A stretch of DNA of 64,000 nt, taken from positions 3,844,001 to 3,908,000 of the forward strand of contig NZ_CP020919.1 of the NCBI RefSeq assembly GCF_003076475.1. Reading direction: 5' to 3'. The notes under the pieces are model-generated. The model was not told the origin of the DNA, did no database searches, and saw only the letters and a program-made list of their open reading frames with translations. A program made the translations under genes and the position numbers. Origin of the DNA: Flavobacterium kingsejongi. Lineage in GTDB: Bacteria > Bacteroidota > Bacteroidia > Flavobacteriales > Flavobacteriaceae. This document shows, piece after piece, positions 43,286 to 52,610 of the stretch; position 1 is the stretch's first letter, and each line of letters starts with the position of its first letter.

Positions 43286-44833
43286 ATGGCAAACAAAATA
43301 ACAGACATGAGTAAAATTAGAAAAGTAATTAAATTCTATTGTAATGGAAAGAGTAAGTTATTTATAAGTAGCTACTTATCCCTTTCAAGAAATACGGTAA
43401 AGAAATATATTTCTTTATTTGAAGTTCTCGAATTAAGCTTTGAATTAATCGACCAAAAAACCGATGCAGAGCTGGAACTTTTATTCTCCCAGACTAGTGT
43501 AGAGGCCATTAGCCCGAGATTACAGACACTTTATGATTTTTTTCCTAAAATGGAACGTGAACTAAAAAAAGTTGGCGTTACCGTACAGCATATGTGGGAA
43601 CAATATATTGCTGTAAATCCTGATGGTTATCGAACTTCACAATTTCATTATCATTACAATATATGGGGCAAACGAGTTAATCCGGTCATGCATATGAACC
43701 ATAAGGCTGGTGATAAAATGTATGTTGATTATGCCGGAAAGACACTCTCAATTATTGATATAGATACTGGAGAAGTCAAAGAAGTACAATTTTTTGTAGC
43801 AATATTGGGCGCTAGCCAATACACGTATGCTGAAGCTTCCATGAGCCAGCAAAAGGAAAACTTTGTTGACTCGGTAGAAAATGCCATGCGCTTTTTTGAA
43901 GGCACTCCTGCCGCCATTGTTCCAGATAATTTAAAATCTGCCGTAATAAAAAGCAGTCGTTTTGAACCGACAATCAATGAAACCCTGGCTGATTTAGCAG
44001 AACATTACGAAACCACAATTTTACCTGCCAGAGCTTACAGGCCCAGAGACAAGTCACTAGTTGAAGGAGCTGTTAAGATATTATATCGAAGGATTTATGT
44101 AACCATAAAAGAAACTAAGTTCTTTTCTCTGGAAGAATTAAACCAGCAGATCTGGGATTTACTTGACTCTCACAATAACAGAAAACTGACAGGACGCCCT
44201 TATTCCCGCTTTGAATTATTTTTAGAAGACGAGAAAGAAAAACTGCGTCCACTCCCACAAGATCGTTTTGAAATTAAATACCAGTCTTTTGCAACAGTAA
44301 TGCAAAACGGTCATGTTCAATTAAGCCAGGACAAAAACTATTACAGCGTTCCGTATCAATATGTAAAGAAGAAAGCCAAGCTGTTATATACCAAATCAAC
44401 AGTAGAGATTTATTATAAATACAATCGAATAGCTGTACATCCAAGAAACTACAAACCTTATGTCTATACAACAACTCCTGAGCATTTAGCCAGTACACAT
44501 CAATTTGTAGCCCAATGGAGTGCTGCCCGCTTCATTGAATGGGCTAATAATATTGATGAGTCAGTAGGAGAATATATAATGCAGATAATCGAAAGCAGAA
44601 ATCATCCAGAACAGGCTTATAAAAGCTGTTTAGGAATACTGAATTTTGAAAAAAAGGTAGGCAGACAGCGATTAATAAATGCCTGCAGGCGGGCACTTGA
44701 TTTTAAAATTTACAATTTTAAGACCATACAAAACATTTTAGAAAACAACTTGGATCATATTGATTTTGATCAAGAACCTGAGCAGGAACTTCCCGATCAC
44801 AGTAACATAAGAGGAAAACACTATTATAACTAA
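43286..44833 (+). CDS. istA: IS21 family transposase IstA
   Basis: The 515-residue transposase has an N-terminal HTH (IRKVIKFYCNGKSKLFISSYLSLSRNTVKKYI) and an integrase core with the catalytic residues D (KMYVDYAGKTL), D (IVPDNLKSAV) and E (KSLVEGAVKILYRR). It cuts the IS ends; IstB helps target selection. It is intact. The IstB gene follows after 16 nt. Confidence 0.97.
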   Translation: MANKITDMSKIRKVIKFYCNGKSKLFISSYLSLSRNTVKKYISLFEVLELSFELIDQKTDAELELLFSQTSVEAISPRLQTLYDFFPKMERELKKVGVTVQHMWEQYIAVNPDGYRTSQFHYHYNIWGKRVNPVMHMNHKAGDKMYVDYAGKTLSIIDIDTGEVKEVQFFVAILGASQYTYAEASMSQQKENFVDSVENAMRFFEGTPAAIVPDNLKSAVIKSSRFEPTINETLADLAEHYETTILPARAYRPRDKSLVEGAVKILYRRIYVTIKETKFFSLEELNQQIWDLLDSHNNRKLTGRPYSRFELFLEDEKEKLRPLPQDRFEIKYQSFATVMQNGHVQLSQDKNYYSVPYQYVKKKAKLLYTKSTVEIYYKYNRIAVHPRNYKPYVYTTTPEHLASTHQFVAQWSAARFIEWANNIDESVGEYIMQIIESRNHPEQAYKSCLGILNFEKKVGRQRLINACRRALDFKIYNFKTIQNILENNLDHIDFDQEPEQELPDHSNIRGKHYYN

Positions 44834-44849
44834 ATTAAATCTTGAAAAA

Positions 44850-45587
44850 ATGAATGAATCCACAGTAACCAAAATGAAACAAATGAAGCTTTATGGCATG
44901 TTTAATGCTTTTAAAACAGCCATTGAAAGCGGGAAAACAGATCATTATACCCTTGACCAGTTTGTATCGATGATTATTGATGCAGAATGGGATGAAAGGT
45001 ACAATCGTCGTATTGAACGAAGTATCACTAATGCCAAATTCCATTACAAATCAAATATTGAAAGTATCAATTTTGATGTATCACGTAACCTGGACCGAAA
45101 CATGGTACTGCGTCTGGCAGAATGCGAATTTATAGAGAAAAACGAAAACATTTTAATCACTGGAAGCACCGGTGTCGGTAAAAGTTATTTAGGTACTGCA
45201 TTAGGTTATCAAGCCTGTATACAGGGTTTTAAGGTAAGTTATTTTAATACCTCAAAATTGTTCGCTAGACTAAAAATGGCTAAAGCAGATGGTACTTATC
45301 TACGGGAACTTACCAAAATACAAAGACAGGATGTTATAATACTTGATGATTTTGGACTCCAGGCACTTGACAGCCATAACCGAATTACTCTTTTAGAGAT
45401 CATAGAGGACAGGCATAATAACGGCTCTATAATCGTGACATCACAAATACCAGTTCAAGGCTGGTATGATATAATTGGAGAAAAAACGATAGCCGATGCA
45501 ATATTAGACAGACTTATACACCAATCTCATAGGCTTGAATTACATGGAGAATCCATGAGAAAGAAAAGAGGAATAAACAAAGAGTGA
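44850..45587 (+). CDS. istB: IS21 helper ATPase IstB
   Basis: The 245-residue AAA+ protein resembles DnaC: Walker A ITGSTGVGKSYL, Walker B VIILDDFGLQALDS, and box VII RLIHQSHRLELHGESMRKK. It forms an ATP-dependent filament that bends target DNA and activates IstA. Intact. The IS right end repeats begin 60 nt after its stop. Confidence 0.97.
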   Translation: MNESTVTKMKQMKLYGMFNAFKTAIESGKTDHYTLDQFVSMIIDAEWDERYNRRIERSITNAKFHYKSNIESINFDVSRNLDRNMVLRLAECEFIEKNENILITGSTGVGKSYLGTALGYQACIQGFKVSYFNTSKLFARLKMAKADGTYLRELTKIQRQDVIILDDFGLQALDSHNRITLLEIIEDRHNNGSIIVTSQIPVQGWYDIIGEKTIADAILDRLIHQSHRLELHGESMRKKRGINKE

Positions 45588-45647
45588 TATTTTATTATAT
45601 TTGAATACTAATTAACAGATGAAAAAATATAGTTTTTAATCAAAACG

Positions 45648-45742
45648 GAGGTGCTCACTTTGCACCGGAATTAGGTGGTCATTTTGAACTGGAATCAGGT
45701 GCTCACTTTAAAACGGAATGGGGTGATCAATATAACCGGAAT
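45648..45742. repeat. Right terminal repeats of IS21
   Basis: Four degenerate inverted-orientation motifs: GGTGCTCACTTTGCACCGGAA-like, GGTGGTCATTTTGAACTGGA, GGTGCTCACTTTAAAACGGA and GGTGATCAATATAACCGGAA. Confidence 0.85.
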
Positions 45743-45747
45743 TTGCA

Positions 45748-46219
45748 GACTGCTAAAGGTTCAGAATCCCCTGTAGTGATTTATACCAACCTTACCAATC
45801 TCAAAATTGAAGCCCGGGAACTGGGAACAGAGAAAACCTGGACCGTAACACCCGATGAAGGGCAGTTTTACAATGCGATCCTATCCCATGATGGCAAAAA
45901 AGTAGCCGTACACAATGGCGCTGATATTTACATTTATCCTATTGATGGCAAGGCGAAAGGCCAAAAATTAGGTACCGGTATTGCAACTGCATGGTCCGAT
46001 GATGACACGTATATTATTGGTTTTTTAGATGAGAGTGAAAACGGGCACACCGTTTCAAATTCAGAATTGTATCTTTTTGATGTCCAAAATTCACGCACCA
46101 AAAAAATTACCAATACCGAAGAAGTAGCCGAAATGTTTCCTACAATCCACAGAGACAAAGTCATCTTTGCAGATGATAAAACCGGTCGAATTTTTAAAGC
46201 AACCCTAAACCTGAAATAA
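45748..46219 (+). pseudogene. C-terminal remnant of a TolB-like/WD40-like beta-propeller protein
   Basis: The frame is open from the IS21 edge (TAKGSESPVVIYTNLTNL) to a stop, about 156 residues with the propeller-type strand patterns YNAILSHDGKKVAVHNGADI, YIYPIDGKAK and NSELYLFDVQNSRTKKIT. It has no start codon of its own and no signal peptide, so the 5' part was removed by the IS21 or island junction. The stop lies one nucleotide before the amidase start, so the intact ancestor was probably translationally coupled to that gene. Family level is uncertain: TolB-like or protease-type propeller. Confidence 0.8.
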
Positions 46220-46220
46220 G

Positions 46221-47420
46221 ATGAGAAAAATTACTTTTATACTGGGCTTACTACTTGTTACATTAGGAATGGAGGGACAAATTGTGGTGTTGGATCCGGG
46301 GCATGGCTATGGGACTTCTACAGCTGATAATCCTGATGGCAGGACTGCTACTGAAATTGAAACTGCTCTCGCAGTAGGATTAAAAACAAGAACTCTAATC
46401 CAGGGAAGCTGCAGTTGGACCGCATACATGACCCGAACGACAAATTTGAATGGCTGGATTTCTGTAAACCAACGGGCATTAATGTCCAATAACTGGAATG
46501 CCGATCGTTTTTTGAGTATTCATTGTAATGCCGGAGGCGGTACAGGTACAGAAACATTCTATTGTACTTATGACGACACCAATACTGCTCCTGATATCGC
46601 TTTTGCAAAAAAAATCCAGGCCAATATGGTTTCCCAAGGCTCATGGAACAATAGGCGTTGTGTAGATGATATTGATTTTCTGGCCTACCATTTGGGTGTC
46701 CTGCGCTATTCTTCCACTACAGCCTGCCTTAATGAGATCGGTTTTGTAGATTATACTACTGATGCTGCTAAACTAACGAGCGACAGCTGGAGGAATAACT
46801 TTGCCCTTGCTTATTTTAATGCGCTTAAATCCGACCTCAATCTCACCTGTAGTGCTGTTGCGGCACCTGGAGCCTTTACAATCGCTACCACCACGACTTG
46901 CAGTGGTACTCAAAGTGGTATTAACCTGACCTGGACCACCTCAGCCAATGCCGTAACCTATGATGTATATCGCAACGGAAACCTCTATGCCCCTGATTTA
47001 ACGGGTAACTCCTTTCTCAACACTTACCTCATCACGGCCGGGACTTCCTATACCTACTCTATAAAAGCGAAAAATGCTACAGGTACCACGACGAATAGTA
47101 ATGGAAATGTATCTAAAACGGCTATCGCCTGTGCTGCTGGGAAAAGTAATACGGTAACCAGCCTGGAAGCATCTGATATTACTATTTATCCTAACCCAAG
47201 CGATGGAAAATTCCTATTGGCGATTGGGAATACCACAAATAACGATACCTATTATAGCATATATGACACCGCTGGAAAAATGATATTGAATCAAAGGGTT
47301 TATACTAATGATAATGATTCCGGAATTGAAATCGATCTCTCTGGATTTGCTCCGAATACCTATTTTTTAAAGGTTACAAACGGAACACAGGAGTTCACTA
47401 AAAAAATTATTAAAAAATAA
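46221..47420 (+). CDS. N-acetylmuramoyl-L-alanine amidase with FnIII and T9SS-type sorting domain
   Basis: The 399-residue protein has a signal peptide (MRKITFILGLLLVTLGMEGQ), an Amidase_3 domain with zinc ligands H28 (LDPGHG), E45, H101 (SIHCNAGG) and catalytic E172 (NEIGF), a fibronectin type III-like domain (about 215-305) and a C-terminal sorting domain (about 315-399: IYPNPSDGKFLLAI and FTKKIIKK). The tail suggests secretion through the type IX system, so the enzyme is probably surface-attached or released, and cuts the amide bond between muramic acid and the stem peptide. It lies 1 nt after the remnant propeller gene. Confidence 0.93.
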   Translation: MRKITFILGLLLVTLGMEGQIVVLDPGHGYGTSTADNPDGRTATEIETALAVGLKTRTLIQGSCSWTAYMTRTTNLNGWISVNQRALMSNNWNADRFLSIHCNAGGGTGTETFYCTYDDTNTAPDIAFAKKIQANMVSQGSWNNRRCVDDIDFLAYHLGVLRYSSTTACLNEIGFVDYTTDAAKLTSDSWRNNFALAYFNALKSDLNLTCSAVAAPGAFTIATTTTCSGTQSGINLTWTTSANAVTYDVYRNGNLYAPDLTGNSFLNTYLITAGTSYTYSIKAKNATGTTTNSNGNVSKTAIACAAGKSNTVTSLEASDITIYPNPSDGKFLLAIGNTTNNDTYYSIYDTAGKMILNQRVYTNDNDSGIEIDLSGFAPNTYFLKVTNGTQEFTKKIIKK

Positions 47421-47444
47421 TAGTCTGATTTAGTGCCTTATTAC

Positions 47445-47477
47445 AAATCTGAAGCTTTCACCGGCTTCAGATTTTTT
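47445..47477 (+). terminator. Terminator after the amidase gene
   Basis: Stem AAATCTGAAGC/GCTTCAGATTT with an 8-nt loop and a T run. Confidence 0.85.
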
Positions 47478-47557
47478 TATAGTTGCAATGCTTCGATAGT
47501 TCTTTGCCGTATCTTCTTAAAAAACAGTATTTTCACCACAGCAATTGTACAGGACTT

Positions 47558-48232
47558 ATGGAGCACTATTCTTCTTTACATCTCACCAATATTTTTATCC
47601 ATGTAACCGCAGGATCGATCGCCTTATTGATTGGTATTGTGGCGCTATTGACAAAAAAGGGTGGCAGGATACACACCAAAAGCGGTATTCTATTTTTACT
47701 TTTGCTTGTAATTGTGATTGTCACAGGCCTGGTCGGCGTTTTTGTTTTTAAGCGAAATACATTTCTATTGGTAATTACAATACTAAGCGGCTATTTTGGC
47801 TTTTCAGGATACCGTACGTTACAGGCCAAATCCAACCAGCCCAAATGGATTGATATACTTGCCGCGGTCAGCGCAATCGCCTGTGTATTTTATTTTTTGT
47901 ATTATTTCAAATCTATCGGTATGATGTGGTCACCTATCATTATCTACAGTACGGTAGGGACATTACTGATGATTACCGCCTATGATTTTATCCGCTATCT
48001 CATTCCAAAAGCAAAGTATGGAAATATATGGCTTTACGAACATATTTTTAAAATGATAGGCGCTTTTTCAGCCTTGCTATCTGCATTTTCGGGAACCGTT
48101 TTTGAAGACTACCAGCCTTATAGCCAGTTTTTGCCCTCTGTTTTGGGAACCCTGATGCAAATCGGGTTTATTATATACTATTACCGGAAAAATAATGCTG
48201 CCAATTCAAACCAACCTGTTGCTGTGAAGTAA
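47558..48232 (+). CDS. Polytopic membrane protein (DUF2306-like)
   Basis: A 224-residue protein with six or seven predicted membrane helices. The arrangement LHLTNIFIHVTAGSIALLIGIVALLTKKGGRIHTKSG followed by helix repeats resembles DUF2306. The first helix contains a histidine (IHVTAG) often conserved in such families. Function unknown. The start at MEHYSSL is taken because the upstream extension is charged and follows the terminator. Confidence 0.7.
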   Translation: MEHYSSLHLTNIFIHVTAGSIALLIGIVALLTKKGGRIHTKSGILFLLLLVIVIVTGLVGVFVFKRNTFLLVITILSGYFGFSGYRTLQAKSNQPKWIDILAAVSAIACVFYFLYYFKSIGMMWSPIIIYSTVGTLLMITAYDFIRYLIPKAKYGNIWLYEHIFKMIGAFSALLSAFSGTVFEDYQPYSQFLPSVLGTLMQIGFIIYYYRKNNAANSNQPVAVK

Positions 48233-48278
48233 TACTTTCATAGGCATACCTGATTTCTGCAAACATTATACTGCATAA

Positions 48279-48308
48279 AAAAACGCTTCTGTGACAGAAG
48301 CGTTTTTT
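48279..48308. terminator. Bidirectional terminator
   Basis: Stem AAAAACGCTTCTGT/ACAGAAGCGTTTTT with one base between the arms separates convergent genes. Confidence 0.85.
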
Positions 48309-48332
48309 ATAATAATCGTAGCATTCAAAAAA

Positions 48333-48875
48333 TTAATTTAGAGATAGAAGCGCTATATCTTCAAGATCCGGGGTGTGTCCCGATTCTGCTGTACTAAAGA
48401 AATTGGCAATTTGCGTGGTCAGTAGTGTTGGTTCAAAAGCATGTTCAAGCGTTTGGTACACTTCTTTATTGATAGATAAATCCACCACTTTCCCTTTTGA
48501 AACATACAGCAAATAAGGGTATCCTGAACGGTTTTTTATATTAAAAAGTGCTTTAGCTATATATTCAGTAGTATAATCCGATCGCGGTGATTTTCCTTCC
48601 ACATAGATAATTTCAACATTTTCCGACAGATTGGGAATAATTTCCGTTTCAATAAAAGACTTACTGGTTTCTCTGTTATTATAACAAAAGAAACAGGTTC
48701 CTTCAATAGAATGCAGGTATTTTGTATAGGCATTATGGAAAAGAGTATCTTCAAAATAACTAAAAATAGCATAGATAATAATAAATGGTAAACATGCGAT
48801 AAGCAATCCTAAAACAAACGCTGAAAGGACCAGTACAGCGATGCCTTTTCCTATATTTTTAATTATTTTCATCAA
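48333..48875 (-). CDS. Hypothetical membrane-anchored protein with CFFC motif
   Basis: The 180-residue protein has one or two membrane segments (about 12-40) and a soluble part. A CxxC motif (CFFC, 61-64) follows. A later stretch YPYLLYVSKGKVVDLSINKE resembles the second half of a thioredoxin fold with strand and small loop. No family is recognised. A thioredoxin-like role is a guess. The gene is isolated and AT-rich. Confidence 0.65.
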   Translation of the reverse strand: MMKIIKNIGKGIAVLVLSAFVLGLLIACLPFIIIYAIFSYFEDTLFHNAYTKYLHSIEGTCFFCYNNRETSKSFIETEIIPNLSENVEIIYVEGKSPRSDYTTEYIAKALFNIKNRSGYPYLLYVSKGKVVDLSINKEVYQTLEHAFEPTLLTTQIANFFSTAESGHTPDLEDIALLSLN

Positions 48876-48918
48876 TCTATGGTATTTTATTGCCGTCTTT
48901 AAAATTATAGCACTATTG

Positions 48919-49007
48919 TTTTTACGTTATGCTAATTATAGTATTAAAGTATTTTAAAAAAGCCAAATATAATTAGTATTCTATTAATAACTACTATAAC
49001 GTAAAAA
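48919..49007. repeat. Nested imperfect inverted repeats
   Basis: Outer arms TTTTTACGTTAT and ATAACGTAAAAA, and inner arms CTAATTATA and TATAATTAG, lie on either side of about 27 bases. They could form a long hairpin. Confidence 0.7.
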
Positions 49008-49191
49008 AAAGACTTTATTGCCTGATATACAGCGAATAATTTCCAATTTATTTGTTGAGTGGTTCAAAATATATTTTGCTCACTACAACTCACATTCTCA
49101 TTTAGAAATCCTTTTTAACATTTTTTTTGCAATATGTCGTAATCTGATATTTTTATAACTTATTGGGGTACATTTTATTGTTCCTAAAATA

Positions 49192-49199
49192 TACATTTG
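49192..49199 (+). promoter_or_regulatory. Putative -7 element of the susCD operon
   Basis: TACATTTG matches TAnnTTTG. No good -33 element is present, as is common for promoters needing an activator. Confidence 0.45.
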
Positions 49200-49216
49200 A
49201 TTTTCAGATACACTAC

Positions 49217-49228
49217 GAAAACGTTTTC
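49217..49228. promoter_or_regulatory. LacI-family operator-like palindrome before susC
   Basis: GAAAACGTTTTC is a perfect 12-bp palindrome with the central CG typical of LacI/PurR/CcpA-type operators. It starts 18 nt after the -7 element, so it would cover the first transcribed bases of the susC transcript. Confidence 0.5.
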
Positions 49229-49419
49229 TACTATAAATCAAAAAGTGTATCATCCATATAACCCCCGCTATTTTTATTTTTCCCCATCCCATTTTCCATT
49301 TCGAATACATCAACAATTAAAATAATGTTTAACCTTTTAATTCAATATACCTATGGCATAAAGTGAGCGACCAACACCTGTACTACAACAACAATAATCA
49401 ACCTATAAAAAACAATTAA

Positions 49420-52400
49420 ATGAAAAAAAGAATCAGCGGTTTACTATTACTAATGCTATTATTAGTCGTACAAACCGGGTTTGGGCAGGAACTTACTGTC
49501 AGCGGTATTGTTACTGATGATAGTGGATTCCCAACTCCCGGGGTAAACGTCCTTGTAAAAGGTACCTCCACAGGCGTGGCTACCGATTTTGATGGAAAAT
49601 ATACTATAAAAGCAAACAAAGGGCAAGTGCTAAGCTTTAGCTTTTTGGGGATGCAAACACAGGATATTACAGTAAGTACTTCAAGTATCAATGTAAAACT
49701 ACTTTCTGATGCACATGAACTCGACGATGTTGTTGTGACGGCATTAGGTATAAAAAGAGATAAGAAACAACTCGGATATGCCACTCAGGAAATCAAAGGA
49801 GAAGACCTGAATAAGGTGAATTCCGGTAACATTGCCAATTCCATTTCGGGTAAAGCTTCCGGGGTACAGATTCGGCGGAACAACAATATTGGAGGGTCTA
49901 CGAATGTTATTGTCAGGGGGCCTTCGAGTTTAACGGGCAACAACCAGGCGCTATGGGTTGTCGATGGAATGCCTATTGACAATTCCAATTCCAATACTTC
50001 CGGGCAACTTTCCGGTGGTGGCGGTTATGATTATGGCAATACAGCTTCCGATATCAATCCGGAAGATATCGAATCCATGAACATCTTAAAAGGTGCTGCT
50101 GCAACCGCGTTGTATGGTTCAAGAGCTGCAAATGGCGCTATAATCATTACAACTAAAAAGGGCAAAAAAGGTAAAGGACTGGGTGTAACTGTAAACAGTG
50201 GTGTTTCCATTGGCCAGATTGATCGTTCTACTTTTCCGAAGTACCAAAAACAATACGGTGCCGGTTATGCTCCAGGATTTGGATCGGGCGATATTAATGG
50301 CGATGGAACGATTGAATCTCCAATAGCACAAACCAGTGCTGATGCTTCCTTCGGTAGCGCTTTTGATCCAAACCTTATGGTTTACCAGTGGGATTCCTTT
50401 GATCCTGAATCTCCTAATTACATGAAGAAAAAAGCATGGGTCGGTGCTAAAAATGGTCCGGAAAGCTTTTTTCAAAACAATGTGATACTTACCAATAGTG
50501 TTTCGATCACAGGGAGTTCCGATACTGGTTCCTTCCGTTTGAGTTATTCCAAATTTGATCAAAATGGTATATTGCCCAACAGTAAATTAGTTCGTGATAA
50601 TGCCAGTTTTAGCGGTAGCCATAAGCTCAATGACAAATTAAAAGCAACGGTGAATGCCAATTATATCAAAACCAATGGAACGGGTTTAAATGAAACGGGA
50701 TATTCTGATAATATACTGTCAGGATTCCGACAATGGTGGCAAAATAACGTAGACCTGCAGGATCAAAGACAAGCTTTTGAGAATACAGGCAGGAATATAT
50801 CCTGGAATCCGAATGGTGCGGATGATAAATCGCCGGCTTACTGGGATAATCCCTATTGGCAACGGTATAAAAATTACAATAATTTCACGCGGGAGCGTTT
50901 CTTCGGAAATGTAGGACTGGATTATGAAGTGAACAGCTGGATGTCAGCGACCGGTAGGGTTTCTGTAGATGAATACAGCGAATTACAGGAAGAACGTGTA
51001 GCGGTAGGATCAAATCCGGTATCGAAATACAGCCGTTATGACAAAACATTCCGGGAAATGAACTACGATATGATCTTAAACTTTAAGGCTGCAATTTCTG
51101 ACAGGATTTCTTTTGCGGGGATGTTGGGATCTAATATTCGACGTACGACTATAAACTCTGTTTTCTCTACCACCAATGGTGGCCTTTTGGTACCGGAAGT
51201 ATATACCATTTCTAATTCCCTGAATCCGATCAATGCTCCAACAGAATCCAGGAGTACCGTAGGTGTAGACGGAATTTATGGTAGTGCCTCATTTGGGCTG
51301 GATGATACCTTTTTCATGGAAGGTACCATCCGAAGAGACCATTCCTCTACCCTTCCAAAAGACAATGCAGTATATTATTATCCGTCTCTTACAGCAAGTT
51401 ATATTTTCTCCAACCATATCGAAGGGGAATGGTTGTCTTTTGGTAAGTTCCGAGCCAATTATGCTGAAGTAGGAAGTGATGCGGCTTTTGCAGTGTTGAG
51501 AGACCTCTATTCCAAACCACCTTCCGTAGGTGCAGAACATTCTTTTTCTGTTCCCGATTCGAAGCGAAATCCGAATCTTAAAAATGAAAATACCAGAAGT
51601 GTTGAAGCTGGATTGGAAATGCAATTCTTCAATAAACGACTGGGATTTGATGTATCCGTTTATAAAAGCAATACTTCCAACCTGATTATGCCCATTAATG
51701 TTACAGCAGCCACTGGTTATTCTTCTTTTTGGGTTAATGCCGGAGAAGTTCAGAATACCGGAGTAGAACTAATGCTGAACGCCACACCAATCAAAACGGA
51801 AAATTTTGCCTGGAAAGTGAATGTCAACTGGTCTAAGAATAAAAATGAAGTTCTTTCCCTTTATAATGGGGTTGACAACCTTGTTCTCGGGAGTTTTCAG
51901 GGTGGTGTGACGATGAATGCCGAAGTTGGGCAGCCAATAGGTGTCATGAAAGGAACCGATTATGTCTATGTAAATGGAGAGCGCCTGGTGGACGAAAACG
52001 GTTTCTATGTCATTTCTGATAGCGACCAGATCATCGGAAACTCACAACCCGACTGGATTGGTGGAGTAAGCAATACTTTCACCTATAAGAACATGTCCCT
52101 GAGCTTTCTTATTGATGTTAAAAAAGGCGGAGATGTGTATTCTATTGACCAGTCCTATGGACAGTCTACCGGACTGTATGAAAACAGCGTCGGGAATAAT
52201 GATCTTGGAAACCCAAAAAGGAATCCGATTTCTGAAGGTGGGGGGATTATCAACCCGGGGGTTAAACCTGATGGAACTCCAAACGACAAAAGAATAGAAT
52301 ACAATTCAGGGACTACAGGGTATAAAAAATTACCAAACTCCGAATTTGTATATGATGGTTCCTATGTAAAACTTAGGGAGTTATCATTAGCCTATGCCGT

Positions 52401-52599
52401 ACCCACTAAAATGCTGGAAAAAACATTTTTCAAAGATGTCACTTTTACCCTGACAGGATCGAATTTGTGGATCATTCACAAGAATATGCCGGATGCCGAT
52501 CCCGAAGCCGGATTAAGCTCCGGAAACAATCAGGGCTTTCAGTCAGGTGTAATGCCTACCACGAGGGACATTAGTTTTAATATTAAACTGCAATTCTAA
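49420..52599 (+). CDS. SusC/RagA family TonB-linked outer membrane transporter
   Basis: The 1059-residue protein has a signal peptide (MKKRISGLLLLMLLLVVQTGFGQ), a CarboxypepD_reg-like domain (about 25-110: GIVTDDSGFPTPGVNVLVKG), a plug (about 115-240) with ILKGAAATALYGSRAANGAI, and a long 22-strand barrel ending in a terminal Phe (SFNIKLQF). SusC proteins import oligosaccharides, peptides or other larger molecules with TonB energy; the SusD partner is directly behind. No carbohydrate-active enzyme is adjacent, so the substrate is unknown. LKTTK-like plug signature and length (1050-1100) are typical. The TonB box is not obvious. Confidence 0.96.
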   Translation: MKKRISGLLLLMLLLVVQTGFGQELTVSGIVTDDSGFPTPGVNVLVKGTSTGVATDFDGKYTIKANKGQVLSFSFLGMQTQDITVSTSSINVKLLSDAHELDDVVVTALGIKRDKKQLGYATQEIKGEDLNKVNSGNIANSISGKASGVQIRRNNNIGGSTNVIVRGPSSLTGNNQALWVVDGMPIDNSNSNTSGQLSGGGGYDYGNTASDINPEDIESMNILKGAAATALYGSRAANGAIIITTKKGKKGKGLGVTVNSGVSIGQIDRSTFPKYQKQYGAGYAPGFGSGDINGDGTIESPIAQTSADASFGSAFDPNLMVYQWDSFDPESPNYMKKKAWVGAKNGPESFFQNNVILTNSVSITGSSDTGSFRLSYSKFDQNGILPNSKLVRDNASFSGSHKLNDKLKATVNANYIKTNGTGLNETGYSDNILSGFRQWWQNNVDLQDQRQAFENTGRNISWNPNGADDKSPAYWDNPYWQRYKNYNNFTRERFFGNVGLDYEVNSWMSATGRVSVDEYSELQEERVAVGSNPVSKYSRYDKTFREMNYDMILNFKAAISDRISFAGMLGSNIRRTTINSVFSTTNGGLLVPEVYTISNSLNPINAPTESRSTVGVDGIYGSASFGLDDTFFMEGTIRRDHSSTLPKDNAVYYYPSLTASYIFSNHIEGEWLSFGKFRANYAEVGSDAAFAVLRDLYSKPPSVGAEHSFSVPDSKRNPNLKNENTRSVEAGLEMQFFNKRLGFDVSVYKSNTSNLIMPINVTAATGYSSFWVNAGEVQNTGVELMLNATPIKTENFAWKVNVNWSKNKNEVLSLYNGVDNLVLGSFQGGVTMNAEVGQPIGVMKGTDYVYVNGERLVDENGFYVISDSDQIIGNSQPDWIGGVSNTFTYKNMSLSFLIDVKKGGDVYSIDQSYGQSTGLYENSVGNNDLGNPKRNPISEGGGIINPGVKPDGTPNDKRIEYNSGTTGYKKLPNSEFVYDGSYVKLRELSLAYAVPTKMLEKTFFKDVTFTLTGSNLWIIHKNMPDADPEAGLSSGNNQGFQSGVMPTTRDISFNIKLQF

Positions 52600-52610
52600 A
52601 AAATAAAACG

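Larger units (their letters stand above)
43106..45747 (+). mobile_element. IS21-family insertion sequence (istA/istB), ends with multiple terminal repeats
   Basis: A 2642-bp element. Its ends start TGGAAAAACCGGT (left) and TGCAAATTCCGGT (right, reverse complement), a 13-base terminal match with the TG...CA ends expected of IS21. The left end carries four copies of a motif ending AATTGACCACC and the right end four of a motif beginning GGTGCTCACTTT or a variant, in inverted orientation. These are the multiple binding sites of IS21 transposases. The two genes IstA and IstB are intact. Flanks of up to 8 bp differ, so there is no target duplication; see findings. Insertion cuts the IS5-type transposase on the left. 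Confidence 0.92.
48876..49419. other. Regulatory intergenic region upstream of susC
   Basis: A 544-bp AT-rich region with no supported gene. It contains nested inverted repeats at 48919-49007, a -7 element at 49192-49199, a LacI-type palindrome at 49217-49228 and a leader of about 200 nt. A 72-codon minus-strand frame at 49098-49316 is not believed. Confidence 0.5.

Noticed and set aside
39120..45760. Right attachment site copy of the tRNA-Pro 3' end
   Set aside because: I looked for the GGTTCGAATCCTGCCACC stretch downstream in the window and saw no second copy.
49098..49316. 72-codon minus-strand frame upstream of susC
   Set aside because: It overlaps the -7 element and the operator palindrome, and its composition is random and AT-rich.
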